Shown here: piece by piece, positions 48,200-55,302 of the stretch
Position numbering within the stretch: the first letter of the stretch is position 1
Layout of the letters: every line of letters begins with the position of its first letter
DNA from: Parvularculaceae bacterium
GTDB lineage: Bacteria; Pseudomonadota; Alphaproteobacteria; Caulobacterales; Parvularculaceae
DNA length: 64,000 bases
Direction: 5' to 3'
Assembly: GCA_021776475.1 (NCBI GenBank)
Contig: JAJFFV010000006.1
Span: 558,001-622,000, forward strand
Made by a program: the position numbers and the translations under genes
The notes under the pieces: generated by a model
The model's input: the letters and a program-made list of their open reading frames with translations, nothing else
Told to the model about the DNA's origin: nothing
The model's database searches: none

Positions 48200-49618
48200 A
48201 TGGCTAGTAATAGCTTTGACGTCGTTGTCATCGGGTCCGGCCCGGGCGGCTATGTCGCTGCAATCCGCGCAGCGCAGTTAGGCATGAAAACAGCCATCAT
48301 TGAAAGAGACGCGTTAGGTGGGGTTTGTCTGAACTGGGGGTGCATTCCAACCAAAGCCCTTCTGCGAACCTCTGAAGTTTATACGAATATGAAGCATGCG
48401 GAGGCTTTCGGCCTGAAAGCTGAAAATATCGGTTTCGATATCGACGCCGTGGTCAAGCGCTCCCGCAACGTAGCCGGACAGCTCTCAGGTGGCATCGGGT
48501 TCCTGATGAAAAAGAACAAGATTGCCGTCATTGAAGGAGAAGCTAGCCTCAAGAGTAACAATGGATCTACACCCGTCGTTAATGTCAAGACGAAGGATGG
48601 AGAGAAAACTGTCTCTGGCAAACATGTTATCGTCGCGACGGGCGCGCGAGCGCGAACGATCCCCGCAATCGGACTTGAACCTGATGGTAAATTCATTTGG
48701 ACAGCGAAAGAAGCGATGGTACCGGACGTTATGCCGAAGTCCCTGCTGGTGATCGGATCCGGCGCGATCGGCATCGAATTCGCCTCGTTCTATAACGCGC
48801 TTGGCGCCGAAGTGACCGTCGTTGAAATGCTCGATCGCGTTGTACCTGTGGAAGACAAAGAAATTTCGGCTTTCGCCGAGAAATCTTTCAAGAAGCAGGG
48901 CATGACGATCATGACCGGTTCAACTGTTGAAGGGTTGTCGAAAGGTGACAAGTCGGTCAAGGCAACCGTGAAATCCAAAGACGGCAGGACATCTGAAGTA
49001 GAAGCCGAACGGGTTGTCCTGGCCATTGGTATTACCGGAAATGTGGAGGACCTCGGTCTTGAAAACATCGGTGTCAAAGTCGATCGTGGTCACATCGTTA
49101 TCAATGAATGGATGGAAACCGGCGTTAAAGGCGTCCATGCAATCGGTGATGTATGCGGACCGCCATGGCTTGCGCATAAAGCATCTCATGAAGGCGTCAT
49201 ATGTGTCGAAAAGATTGCTGGCCTGAACAACGTCCATCCGCTTGATACGGCGTTGATTCCGGGATGTACTTATTGCCAGCCACAAATCGCTTCAATTGGC
49301 CTGACCGAAGAAAACGCCAAGAAAGCAGGCCACAAGATTAAGGTTGGAAAGTTTCCGTTTCAGGGAAATGGAAAGGCAATTGCCCTTGGAGAGCCGGAAG
49401 GTCTGGTCAAGACAGTCTTCGATGACGAGACAGGCGAGTTACTTGGTGCGCATCTGATTGGTGCTGAGGTAACTGAGCTAATTCAAGGGTTTGGGATCGC
49501 AAAAACCCTGGAGGCGACTGAGGAAGATTTGTTCCACACGATCTTCCCGCATCCAACATTATCAGAAATGATGCATGAGAGCGTCCTTGATGCGTATGAC
49601 CGGGTCATACACAGCTAG
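48200..49618 (+). CDS. lpd: Dihydrolipoamide dehydrogenase (E3)
   Basis: Flavoenzyme that reoxidises dihydrolipoamide of pyruvate dehydrogenase and usually of other 2-oxoacid dehydrogenases. 472 residues. FAD motif VVVIGSGPGGYVAAIRAAQL, redox-active disulfide in GGVCLNWGCIPTKALLR, NAD motif LVIGSGAIGIEFASFY, and the His-Glu dyad in TIFPHPTLSEMMHES. ATG 48200 follows AGGAGAGAG. It has its own apparent promoter. Confidence 0.97.
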   Translation: MASNSFDVVVIGSGPGGYVAAIRAAQLGMKTAIIERDALGGVCLNWGCIPTKALLRTSEVYTNMKHAEAFGLKAENIGFDIDAVVKRSRNVAGQLSGGIGFLMKKNKIAVIEGEASLKSNNGSTPVVNVKTKDGEKTVSGKHVIVATGARARTIPAIGLEPDGKFIWTAKEAMVPDVMPKSLLVIGSGAIGIEFASFYNALGAEVTVVEMLDRVVPVEDKEISAFAEKSFKKQGMTIMTGSTVEGLSKGDKSVKATVKSKDGRTSEVEAERVVLAIGITGNVEDLGLENIGVKVDRGHIVINEWMETGVKGVHAIGDVCGPPWLAHKASHEGVICVEKIAGLNNVHPLDTALIPGCTYCQPQIASIGLTEENAKKAGHKIKVGKFPFQGNGKAIALGEPEGLVKTVFDDETGELLGAHLIGAEVTELIQGFGIAKTLEATEEDLFHTIFPHPTLSEMMHESVLDAYDRVIHS

Positions 49619-49703
49619 GGTCTGAGGCAAGACTGCATAGGCTGATAGACAGAAACTCATGGACCACATAGAAAACACGCAGCCTGAACATAAGGAGACA
49701 AAG

Positions 49704-50003
49704 ATGGCGGATTTTAACGGTTCATGGAACATAGAAATAAATACCCCGATGGGGAAACAAGAGGGTAACCTGACGCTTGCACAAAATGGTGACAACGTAT
49801 CTGGCACCATGGCGTCTGGCGGCGACAGCGCTGAGATTGAGAACGGTTCCGTAGCAGGTGGTGAGGCAACCTGGGATGTGAAAGTAACAAAGCCTATGCC
49901 TTTGACTCTTGGGTTTTCTGCAAAAATTGACGGAGGAAACATTGGCGGGAAAGTTAAACTTGGTGCCTTTGGTGAAGCTGATTTCAGCGGCACACCTGCA
50001 TAA
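49704..50003 (+). CDS. Small beta-rich protein of unknown function
   Basis: 99 residues from ATG 49704, behind AAGGAGAC. The sequence is built of short strands: WNIEINTPMGKQEGNLTLAQ, VSGTMASGG, IENGSVAGGEATWDVKV, then PLTLGFSAKIDGGNIGGKV and a final GAFGEADFSG. Two halves share a pattern (strand, G-x-x-x-G, strand). Short proteins of this style with INTPMG near the start and G-x-FG-x-x-F at the end occur in other alphaproteobacteria, from memory, without known function. No signal peptide. It follows lpd by 85 bases and is ended by a good terminator. Confidence 0.7.
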   Translation: MADFNGSWNIEINTPMGKQEGNLTLAQNGDNVSGTMASGGDSAEIENGSVAGGEATWDVKVTKPMPLTLGFSAKIDGGNIGGKVKLGAFGEADFSGTPA

Positions 50004-50034
50004 GCGTTACACAAAACATTGATATTGAATGATA

Positions 50035-50063
50035 AAAGGGTCGGTGCTTGATCGGCCCTTTTT
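50035..50063 (+). terminator. Intrinsic terminator after the small beta-rich protein gene
   Basis: AAAGGGTCG (50035-50043), a 9-base loop, CGGCCCTTT (50053-50061) and further Ts. The 9-bp stem includes one T-G pair. It lies 31 bases after the stop at 50003 and closes the lpd unit. Confidence 0.87.
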
Positions 50064-50182
50064 CTAACTGTAGGAGTCCAAAGGACATATTGCCGAAATC
50101 CTTAGACTTTGGACATGGCAATTAACCAGCTAAATACGCTTCTGTGCGATAAAAGTCCTCAAGCTAGTCGAGTTAGAGTTCA

Positions 50183-50905
50183 ATGCTTACTGTCGCCGAA
50201 GTCGATTTACCTCAATCTTTACAGAAGCGATTGCGCGAAGAAGCGGCGTTCGCGGAAAGCTTTTCCCAATTCACGCGCGAAAACCTAATTGGGTTTCGTC
50301 GACCTGCTGCAATTGCTGCGGCAATTATCGGTCCAATCCTTTTCGCTTTTGTGTACCAAGTCGCCGGGTTTTTGACCTTACTCGAAGTCGGTCTGACTTT
50401 CAGCTTATCGGCAACCATGTTTTTGTTGGGCGGTTGGTACGTGAACCGCAGGCGCATCCGTGAGTTGTATGTGCGTCAAACACGCGCCCGAAAAGAAGCC
50501 AAAGCTGATCTTCGGGCGGGTGTGGGGCAGGCAGTTTCTTTGACGATGAAAACCCAACCAGTGTTCTATGAACACGAGCACGGCGTCATTTGTCTTGCCG
50601 ACGCCGGCGACGGGCGCACGATATATTTCGATGTCGATAGTTTTGATAATGACCCTCGTTGGTTTTTATACATTAACGGCGATATGCACCGGGTAAACTG
50701 GTCATGGATCAAGCTAATGGGTTCTGGCGCGGTCGCTGACTTCAAGGCAGACGGGCAACGCCTCGCCAAGATTGGCGATACGCCTTATGTCGAGGCGCCT
50801 GACGCATGGGAAGCGATTTCGATCGCTCTAGGGGAACCCCGGGACGGTGACATTGTTGATAAGTCGGTGAGCGAGGTCGAAAACACTATTTCGCGCCTCC
50901 TATGA
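50183..50905 (+). CDS. Unrecognised membrane protein with two helices
   Basis: 240 residues. A charged N-terminus (LPQSLQKRLREEAAFAESF) leads to two transmembrane helices (about residues 42-60, AAIAAAIIGPILFAFVYQVA, and 66-86, LLEVGLTFSLSATMFLLGGW). After an Arg-rich stretch (NRRRIRELYVRQTRARKEAK) comes a soluble cytoplasmic domain of about 130 residues with GVICLADAGDGRTIYFDVDS and PRWFLYINGDMHRVNWSWIK, which reads like a small beta-barrel sensor or binding fold. I do not know the family. It sits between the lpd unit and lipA, with no evident functional tie. Confidence 0.65.
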   Translation: MLTVAEVDLPQSLQKRLREEAAFAESFSQFTRENLIGFRRPAAIAAAIIGPILFAFVYQVAGFLTLLEVGLTFSLSATMFLLGGWYVNRRRIRELYVRQTRARKEAKADLRAGVGQAVSLTMKTQPVFYEHEHGVICLADAGDGRTIYFDVDSFDNDPRWFLYINGDMHRVNWSWIKLMGSGAVADFKADGQRLAKIGDTPYVEAPDAWEAISIALGEPRDGDIVDKSVSEVENTISRLL

Positions 50906-50954
50906 AATCTCTTTAGCTCTACCAAAAGGTGACCATGATTGCTAAATGCCAAGC

Positions 50955-51893
50955 ATGGTAGTTTTAATTGACAGTTCTGTGGCCAAACCGCGGCATCCCG
51001 AAAAACAAAAAAATACTGATACGCCAATCCTGCGTAAGCCAGATTGGATCCGGGTAAGGGCGCCTGTTTCAGAGGGCTATAGAAAAACCCGGGAAATTGT
51101 ACGGTCGAAAAACCTGATCACCGTCTGTGAAGAAGCGGCGTGCCCAAATATAGGTGAGTGCTGGGATAAGAAACACGCAACCATGATGATCATGGGCGAC
51201 ACTTGTACGCGTGCGTGCGCCTTTTGCAATGTGAAGACCGGCTTGCCGTCCGCTCTGGATAACAGGGAGCCGAATAATGTGGCTCTCGCAGTTGCTGAAA
51301 TGGGGCTCAATCACGTTGTGATAACCTCGGTTGATCGTGACGACCTGAACGACGGCGGCGCACAGCATTTCGTTGACGTTATCACAGCCATCAGAATTGA
51401 GGCTCCGCAAACGACGATTGAGATATTGACTCCCGATTTCTTGAGAAAAAACGGCGCTGCAGAAAAAGTGATCGACGCCAAGCCGGATGTGTTTAATCAC
51501 AACTTAGAGACGGTACCGCGATTATATCTAGAGATAAGGCCCGGCGCCCGATATTACCACTCTCTGCGGCTTCTTGAGAAGGTCAAGGAACGTGATCCAA
51601 AACAGTTCACCAAATCCGGGATCATGGTTGGCTTGGGAGAAAGCCGTGAAGAGGTAATGCAGGTGATGGACGATATGCGGTCCGCCGGAATCGATTTTAT
51701 CACAATCGGTCAGTACCTACAGCCAACTAGAAAACACGCACCCGTTGATCGATTTGTGACACCTGACGAGTTTCGATCTTATGAAAGCCTGGCGAGGGCA
51801 AAAGGATTCCTGATGGTGTCGGCAAGTCCGCTGACCAGATCCTCTTATCACGCGGATAGCGACTTTGCTCGATTGCGGGCGGCGCGTACATAA
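50955..51893 (+). CDS. lipA: Lipoyl synthase
   Basis: Radical-SAM enzyme that inserts two sulfurs into octanoyl groups on the lipoyl domains of E2 proteins, here including PdhB and PdhC. 312 residues from ATG 50955, which matches the family start (MV-x-LID); ATG 50946 would add three residues. The auxiliary cluster cysteines are C58, C63, C69 ([13 protein letters not shown]) and the radical-SAM cysteines C84, C88, C91 ([10 protein letters not shown]). [19 protein letters not shown] and [12 protein letters not shown] are also typical. Placement beside pdh genes makes functional sense. Confidence 0.97.
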   Translation: MVVLIDSSVAKPRHPEKQKNTDTPILRKPDWIRVRAPVSEGYRKTREIVRSKNLITVCEEAACPNIGECWDKKHATMMIMGDTCTRACAFCNVKTGLPSALDNREPNNVALAVAEMGLNHVVITSVDRDDLNDGGAQHFVDVITAIRIEAPQTTIEILTPDFLRKNGAAEKVIDAKPDVFNHNLETVPRLYLEIRPGARYYHSLRLLEKVKERDPKQFTKSGIMVGLGESREEVMQVMDDMRSAGIDFITIGQYLQPTRKHAPVDRFVTPDEFRSYESLARAKGFLMVSASPLTRSSYHADSDFARLRAART

Positions 51894-51905
51894 TCGAGGG
51901 CCGAC

Positions 51906-52364
51906 TTGCCATTTCATCATGATATGAGGGAAGTGCCTTTTTCTGCACTACAGATGTATGATCTGGTCGCCGATATCGATCAATATCCTTCATTCATCCC
52001 TTGGTGCAAGGCTCTTAGGATCACCGAGGAGAATCTGATAGAGGGGCGAAGGGAGTTGGTGGCCGATATGGTTGTCCGCTACAAACTCTTTTTGGAAAAA
52101 TTTCAAAGCCGCGTTTTGTTGGAACCTACCGAGTTAAAGATTTCTGCTCATTATCTGAAGGGACCGTTTGAAACACTCGAAAATCACTGGTCTTTCGTCG
52201 ACAAACCTGATGGTGGAAGCGTCGTTGATTTTTCGATCGACTTTCAGTTTAAAAATAAACTTCTCCAAACGGTCGCGATGGAGGTATTTGACAGAGCTTT
52301 TAAAAAAATGTCCGGCGCGTTTGTTGATCGAGCGCATGCGGTCCATGGCCCGATTAAGACATAA
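51906..52364 (+). CDS. ratA: RatA/COQ10-type START-domain protein
   Basis: 152 residues starting at TTG 51906, which has GAGGG six bases upstream; MPFHHDMREVPFSALQMYDL corresponds to the usual start of the family. VADIDQYPSFIPWCKALRI, FQSRVLLEP, LKGPFETLENHW and the closing VDRAHAVHG are diagnostic. Members bind hydrophobic ligands: the mitochondrial homologue Coq10 acts in ubiquinone function, and the enterobacterial one is called RatA. In alphaproteobacteria it follows lipA, as here (12 bases). The ubiquinone role is the more likely. Its end overlaps cinA by 11 bases. Confidence 0.88.
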   Translation: MPFHHDMREVPFSALQMYDLVADIDQYPSFIPWCKALRITEENLIEGRRELVADMVVRYKLFLEKFQSRVLLEPTELKISAHYLKGPFETLENHWSFVDKPDGGSVVDFSIDFQFKNKLLQTVAMEVFDRAFKKMSGAFVDRAHAVHGPIKT

Positions 52365-52863
52365 CACCCAGGATCAATCTCAAAGCGTGTTCGACAGCAC
52401 ACCTCCTGGTCAGTTCGCGCGTTGGTTCATCAAAGACAATCTTTTCGTGTGTCGTTGATATTGTATTTTGCTTTAATGTCTGGCCGATACCGAAATAAAC
52501 CAGACCAACGGGTTTTTCCGAAGTGCCGCCGGTTGGGCCGGCAATCCCGGTCACTGCAACACAAACATGCGCTCGTCCGCTCATATGGATCAACGCACCT
52601 CGCGCCATCGCTTCGGCCACTTCTCCGCTTACTGCCCCCTTTTTTGTCAGAAGATCCCAGGGAACGTTCAAAATGTCTCTTTTTGCTTCGTAGGAGTAGG
52701 TGATAAAACCGCCCTCGAACACGTCAGAGGATCCTGAGATATCGGTCAAGGCACCGCTGATTAATCCACCAGTGCAGGATTCAGCGGTTGCGATCCCAAT
52801 CCTCTTTTCGGCACCTAGCCTGATGATTCGAGTCGCGAGGTCAAAAATAACGGGATTACTCAT
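52354..52863 (-). CDS. cinA: CinA-family nicotinamide-nucleotide amidase
   Basis: 169 residues: only the C-terminal PncC-type amidase domain, without the N-terminal molybdopterin-like domain of full-length CinA. Motifs: IATAESCTGGLISGALTDIS (catalytic serine region), FEGGFITYSYEAKRDIL, GAVSGEVAEAMARGAL and CVAVTGIAGPTGGTSEKPVG. It would deamidate nicotinamide mononucleotide in pyridine nucleotide recycling. It overlaps the ispDF end by eight bases and is transcribed with it. Confidence 0.93.
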   Translation of the reverse strand: MSNPVIFDLATRIIRLGAEKRIGIATAESCTGGLISGALTDISGSSDVFEGGFITYSYEAKRDILNVPWDLLTKKGAVSGEVAEAMARGALIHMSGRAHVCVAVTGIAGPTGGTSEKPVGLVYFGIGQTLKQNTISTTHEKIVFDEPTRELTRRCAVEHALRLILGVMS

Positions 52864-54064
52864 CGCAAAACGGCTCCGGCAGTTTCACAGTTGCAGTTGC
52901 TACGGCAGATATGCCTTCTTGACGACCTGAAAACCCCAATCCCTCAGTGGTGGTGGCCTTAACCGAGACTCTGTCTTTCGAAATCTTTATTATTTCCGCC
53001 AGTTTTTGCCGCATCGCGTTACGGTGTGGTGTAATTTTTGGAAGTTCACATATTATCGTTATATCACAGTTAGTTATGAAGCCATTTTGCAATTGAACCA
53101 GGTCACATGCACGCTCCAGGAAAATTTGTGAGGAAGCGTCCTTCCATTGATTCTCTGATGGTGGAAAATGCGTGCCGATATCTCCTTTACCGATCGCGCC
53201 CAGAACTGCGTCAGTCAAAGCGTGCATCGCAACGTCCGCGTCGGAGTGGCCTTTCAATCCATGAGTGTGAGATATCTTGATACCGCACAGGGTGATTGAA
53301 TTACCAGGTTGAAAGCGGTGAACATCAAGCCCCTGGCCGGTTCTGAATTCAAAATTAGTTTTTTTCATAAGCAATTCTGCAAGTTCGAAGTCTTCGGGAT
53401 GAGTGATTTTGAAGTTACGCCTGTCACCCGTGCATAGGGCGACTGGTAACCCAGCGTGCTCATAGAGTGATGTGTCGTCAGTCAGCTTCATTAATTTGAA
53501 CTTCTCGTGCAAGCGATTGATCGTGTCATAGTCAAATCCTTGTGGTGTCTGGACAGACCATATTTTTCGCCGATCTATATTTTTTTCAATTATATCAGCA
53601 TCTTCAGAAGATTGTTTAAGCGTATCAGTTTGTGGAATTCCAGTTACCGCTCCGGCGCTCGTTTTGAGCGCCGATAATATATCATCAATAATCCGCGTTG
53701 AGACAAAAGGTCTTGCCGCGTCGTGAATAAGAACATTTTTCACCCCTTTGGATGCAAAAGCTGCGAGCCCGTTTCGAACCGATTGCTGCCTGGTCGCGCC
53801 GCCGAAAATGGGCTCACGTAACTTTGGATGGCCGAGAAGGTTGAGCGTCGAAGAATAAATCTCAAGCGCATCTTTGGCGATAACCGGAACCACGATATCA
53901 ATATTTGGGTGCCGAAGCAGCGTCTCTAACGACCAGGCGATGACGGGTTTTCCGGCAAGTAGCTGGTATTGTTTTGGCAAATGAGATGCGCTATCAACAC
54001 CGGCTCTGATCCCCTGACCGCCGGCCACAACAATTGCAGCTGTCTTATCTCTTGTCTTGTCCAT
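52856..54064 (-). CDS. ispDF: Bifunctional IspD/IspF (MEP pathway)
   Basis: 402 residues, a fusion usual in alphaproteobacteria. The N-terminal IspD part (about residues 1-230) is MEP cytidylyltransferase: AAIVVAGGQGIRAG, HLPKQYQLLAGKPVIAWSLE, LIHDAARPFVS and TPQGFDYDTI. The C-terminal IspF part (about 240-402) is MECDP synthase: GLDVHRFQPGN, KGHSDADVAMHALTDAVLGA, KGDIGTHFPPSE and VKATTTEGLGFSGRQEGI. Together with dxr at 10 kb it covers MEP-pathway steps 2, 3 and 5; ispE, ispG and ispH are not in the window. It diverges from dusB across 66 bases. Confidence 0.97.
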   Translation of the reverse strand: MDKTRDKTAAIVVAGGQGIRAGVDSASHLPKQYQLLAGKPVIAWSLETLLRHPNIDIVVPVIAKDALEIYSSTLNLLGHPKLREPIFGGATRQQSVRNGLAAFASKGVKNVLIHDAARPFVSTRIIDDILSALKTSAGAVTGIPQTDTLKQSSEDADIIEKNIDRRKIWSVQTPQGFDYDTINRLHEKFKLMKLTDDTSLYEHAGLPVALCTGDRRNFKITHPEDFELAELLMKKTNFEFRTGQGLDVHRFQPGNSITLCGIKISHTHGLKGHSDADVAMHALTDAVLGAIGKGDIGTHFPPSENQWKDASSQIFLERACDLVQLQNGFITNCDITIICELPKITPHRNAMRQKLAEIIKISKDRVSVKATTTEGLGFSGRQEGISAVATATVKLPEPFCDE

Positions 54065-54130
54065 TAGGCCATGTAATCCGGTCAGCGATACCTTGCAGCT
54101 TTATTCAGAAAACTGACCGATACACAAGAC

Positions 54131-55168
54131 ATGATCCAAATCGGTGATATCAAACTTCGAAATAGCGTGTTTCTCGCGCCCATGTCGGGCGTGTCCGATC
54201 TGCCTTTTCGAAAGGCAGCCTTTGATCTGGGAGCTGGCTTGGTCATCACGGAAATGGTCGCCAGCGAGCAGTTGGCCAAAAGCTGTCCGGACGTTTTACT
54301 GCGTGCTTCCGATGATGGCAGCATATCGCCTTTTGTGGTTCAGCTCGCCGGACGAGAACCGAGATGGATGGCCGAAGGTGCCCGTATCTCAGAAGCGGCT
54401 GGTGCAGATATTATCGATATCAATATGGGTTGTCCTGCAAGACACGTGACGGGTGCACTGTCTGGTTCCGCTTTAATGCGAAATGTCGATCATGCTCTGG
54501 ATCTGATTAAGGCAACGGTCGATGCAGTTCAGGTGCCGGTAACCTTAAAGATGCGGTTGGGTTGGGACCATTCTTCTTTGAACGCCCCCGAGATCGCTGC
54601 CAAAGCTGAAGCCATTGGAATCAAGATGTTCACCGTGCACGGCCGAACTAGGCAACAATTTTATAAGAATATCGCGGACTGGTCTGCCGTGAAGGAGACC
54701 GTCAACGAAGTATCAGTGCCGGTGATTGTAAATGGTGACATTACCAGCGTCGAAGATGCGAAAATGGCTCTTAGTGAATCTGGTGCCCAAGGTGTGATGA
54801 TCGGTCGCGCATGCGAAGGACAACCCTGGCTCCCAGGGCAAATCGCAACGCAGCTTTCGGGTCAAGCCCATAGTCCGCTGTCTTTGGCGCAAATGGCAGA
54901 AATAGCGATCGCGCATTACACAGCTACAATTGATCATTACTCTTACGGCGATGGGCGTGGGCCCGAGCTCGGACGGGCGCGTGGCATCCGGATGGCGCGA
55001 AAACATCTTGCAGCGTACATCGCCAAGCTAGATCGCCCAATGAGCGGAACTATCCGGCGATCCTTGTGTCGGACAGTTTGCACGCTAAATGAACCGACCG
55101 AAATCGTAGGTTTACTGAAAACAGTTTTTTGTGGTGAAATCGAAGAATTGACAGAGTTGGCAGCATGA
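54131..55168 (+). CDS. dusB: tRNA-dihydrouridine synthase B
   Basis: Flavoenzyme that reduces uridine to dihydrouridine in tRNA. 345 residues, TIM barrel plus helical domain. FLAPMSGVSDLPFRKAAFDL, DINMGCPARHVTGALSGSAL (catalytic Cys in GCPAR), LKMRLGWD, VHGRTRQQFY, VIVNGDITS and GVMIGRACEGQPWLPGQI are typical. In this class the gene (once called nifR3) normally precedes ntrB-ntrC; here ntrY comes next. Confidence 0.96.
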   Translation: MIQIGDIKLRNSVFLAPMSGVSDLPFRKAAFDLGAGLVITEMVASEQLAKSCPDVLLRASDDGSISPFVVQLAGREPRWMAEGARISEAAGADIIDINMGCPARHVTGALSGSALMRNVDHALDLIKATVDAVQVPVTLKMRLGWDHSSLNAPEIAAKAEAIGIKMFTVHGRTRQQFYKNIADWSAVKETVNEVSVPVIVNGDITSVEDAKMALSESGAQGVMIGRACEGQPWLPGQIATQLSGQAHSPLSLAQMAEIAIAHYTATIDHYSYGDGRGPELGRARGIRMARKHLAAYIAKLDRPMSGTIRRSLCRTVCTLNEPTEIVGLLKTVFCGEIEELTELAA

Positions 55169-55202
55169 TGATCTTCGGTTCGACGCCTGACTGAGCTATT
55201 TT

Positions 55203-55235
55203 CACAACAATTGTGTTGATATTTTGCAACAATTG
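55203..55235 (+). promoter_or_regulatory. Two CAA-N3-TTG motifs, candidate NtrX binding sites
   Basis: CAACAATTG occurs at 55205-55213 and again at 55227-55235, 22 bases apart (about two helix turns). The first sits in a longer perfect inverted repeat, CACAA-CAA-TTGTG (55203-55215). They lie 68-100 bases before the ntrY start in the 134-base gap after dusB. From memory, NtrX sites in other alphaproteobacteria are CAA-Nx-TTG palindromes, so these may serve autoregulation. Confidence 0.5.
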
Positions 55236-55302
55236 GAGCAGATTTGCTTGATTGTCTGCAGGCACGCCTTTCAGTGCTGGTGGGTTTTGGTGGTTCAATC
55301 TC

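Noticed and set aside
55195-55240. CACAACAATTGTG as a LexA or Fnr site
   Set aside because: It lacks GTTC-N7-GTTC, and the Fnr consensus TTGAT-N4-ATCAA does not fit; the CAA-N3-TTG reading fits better.
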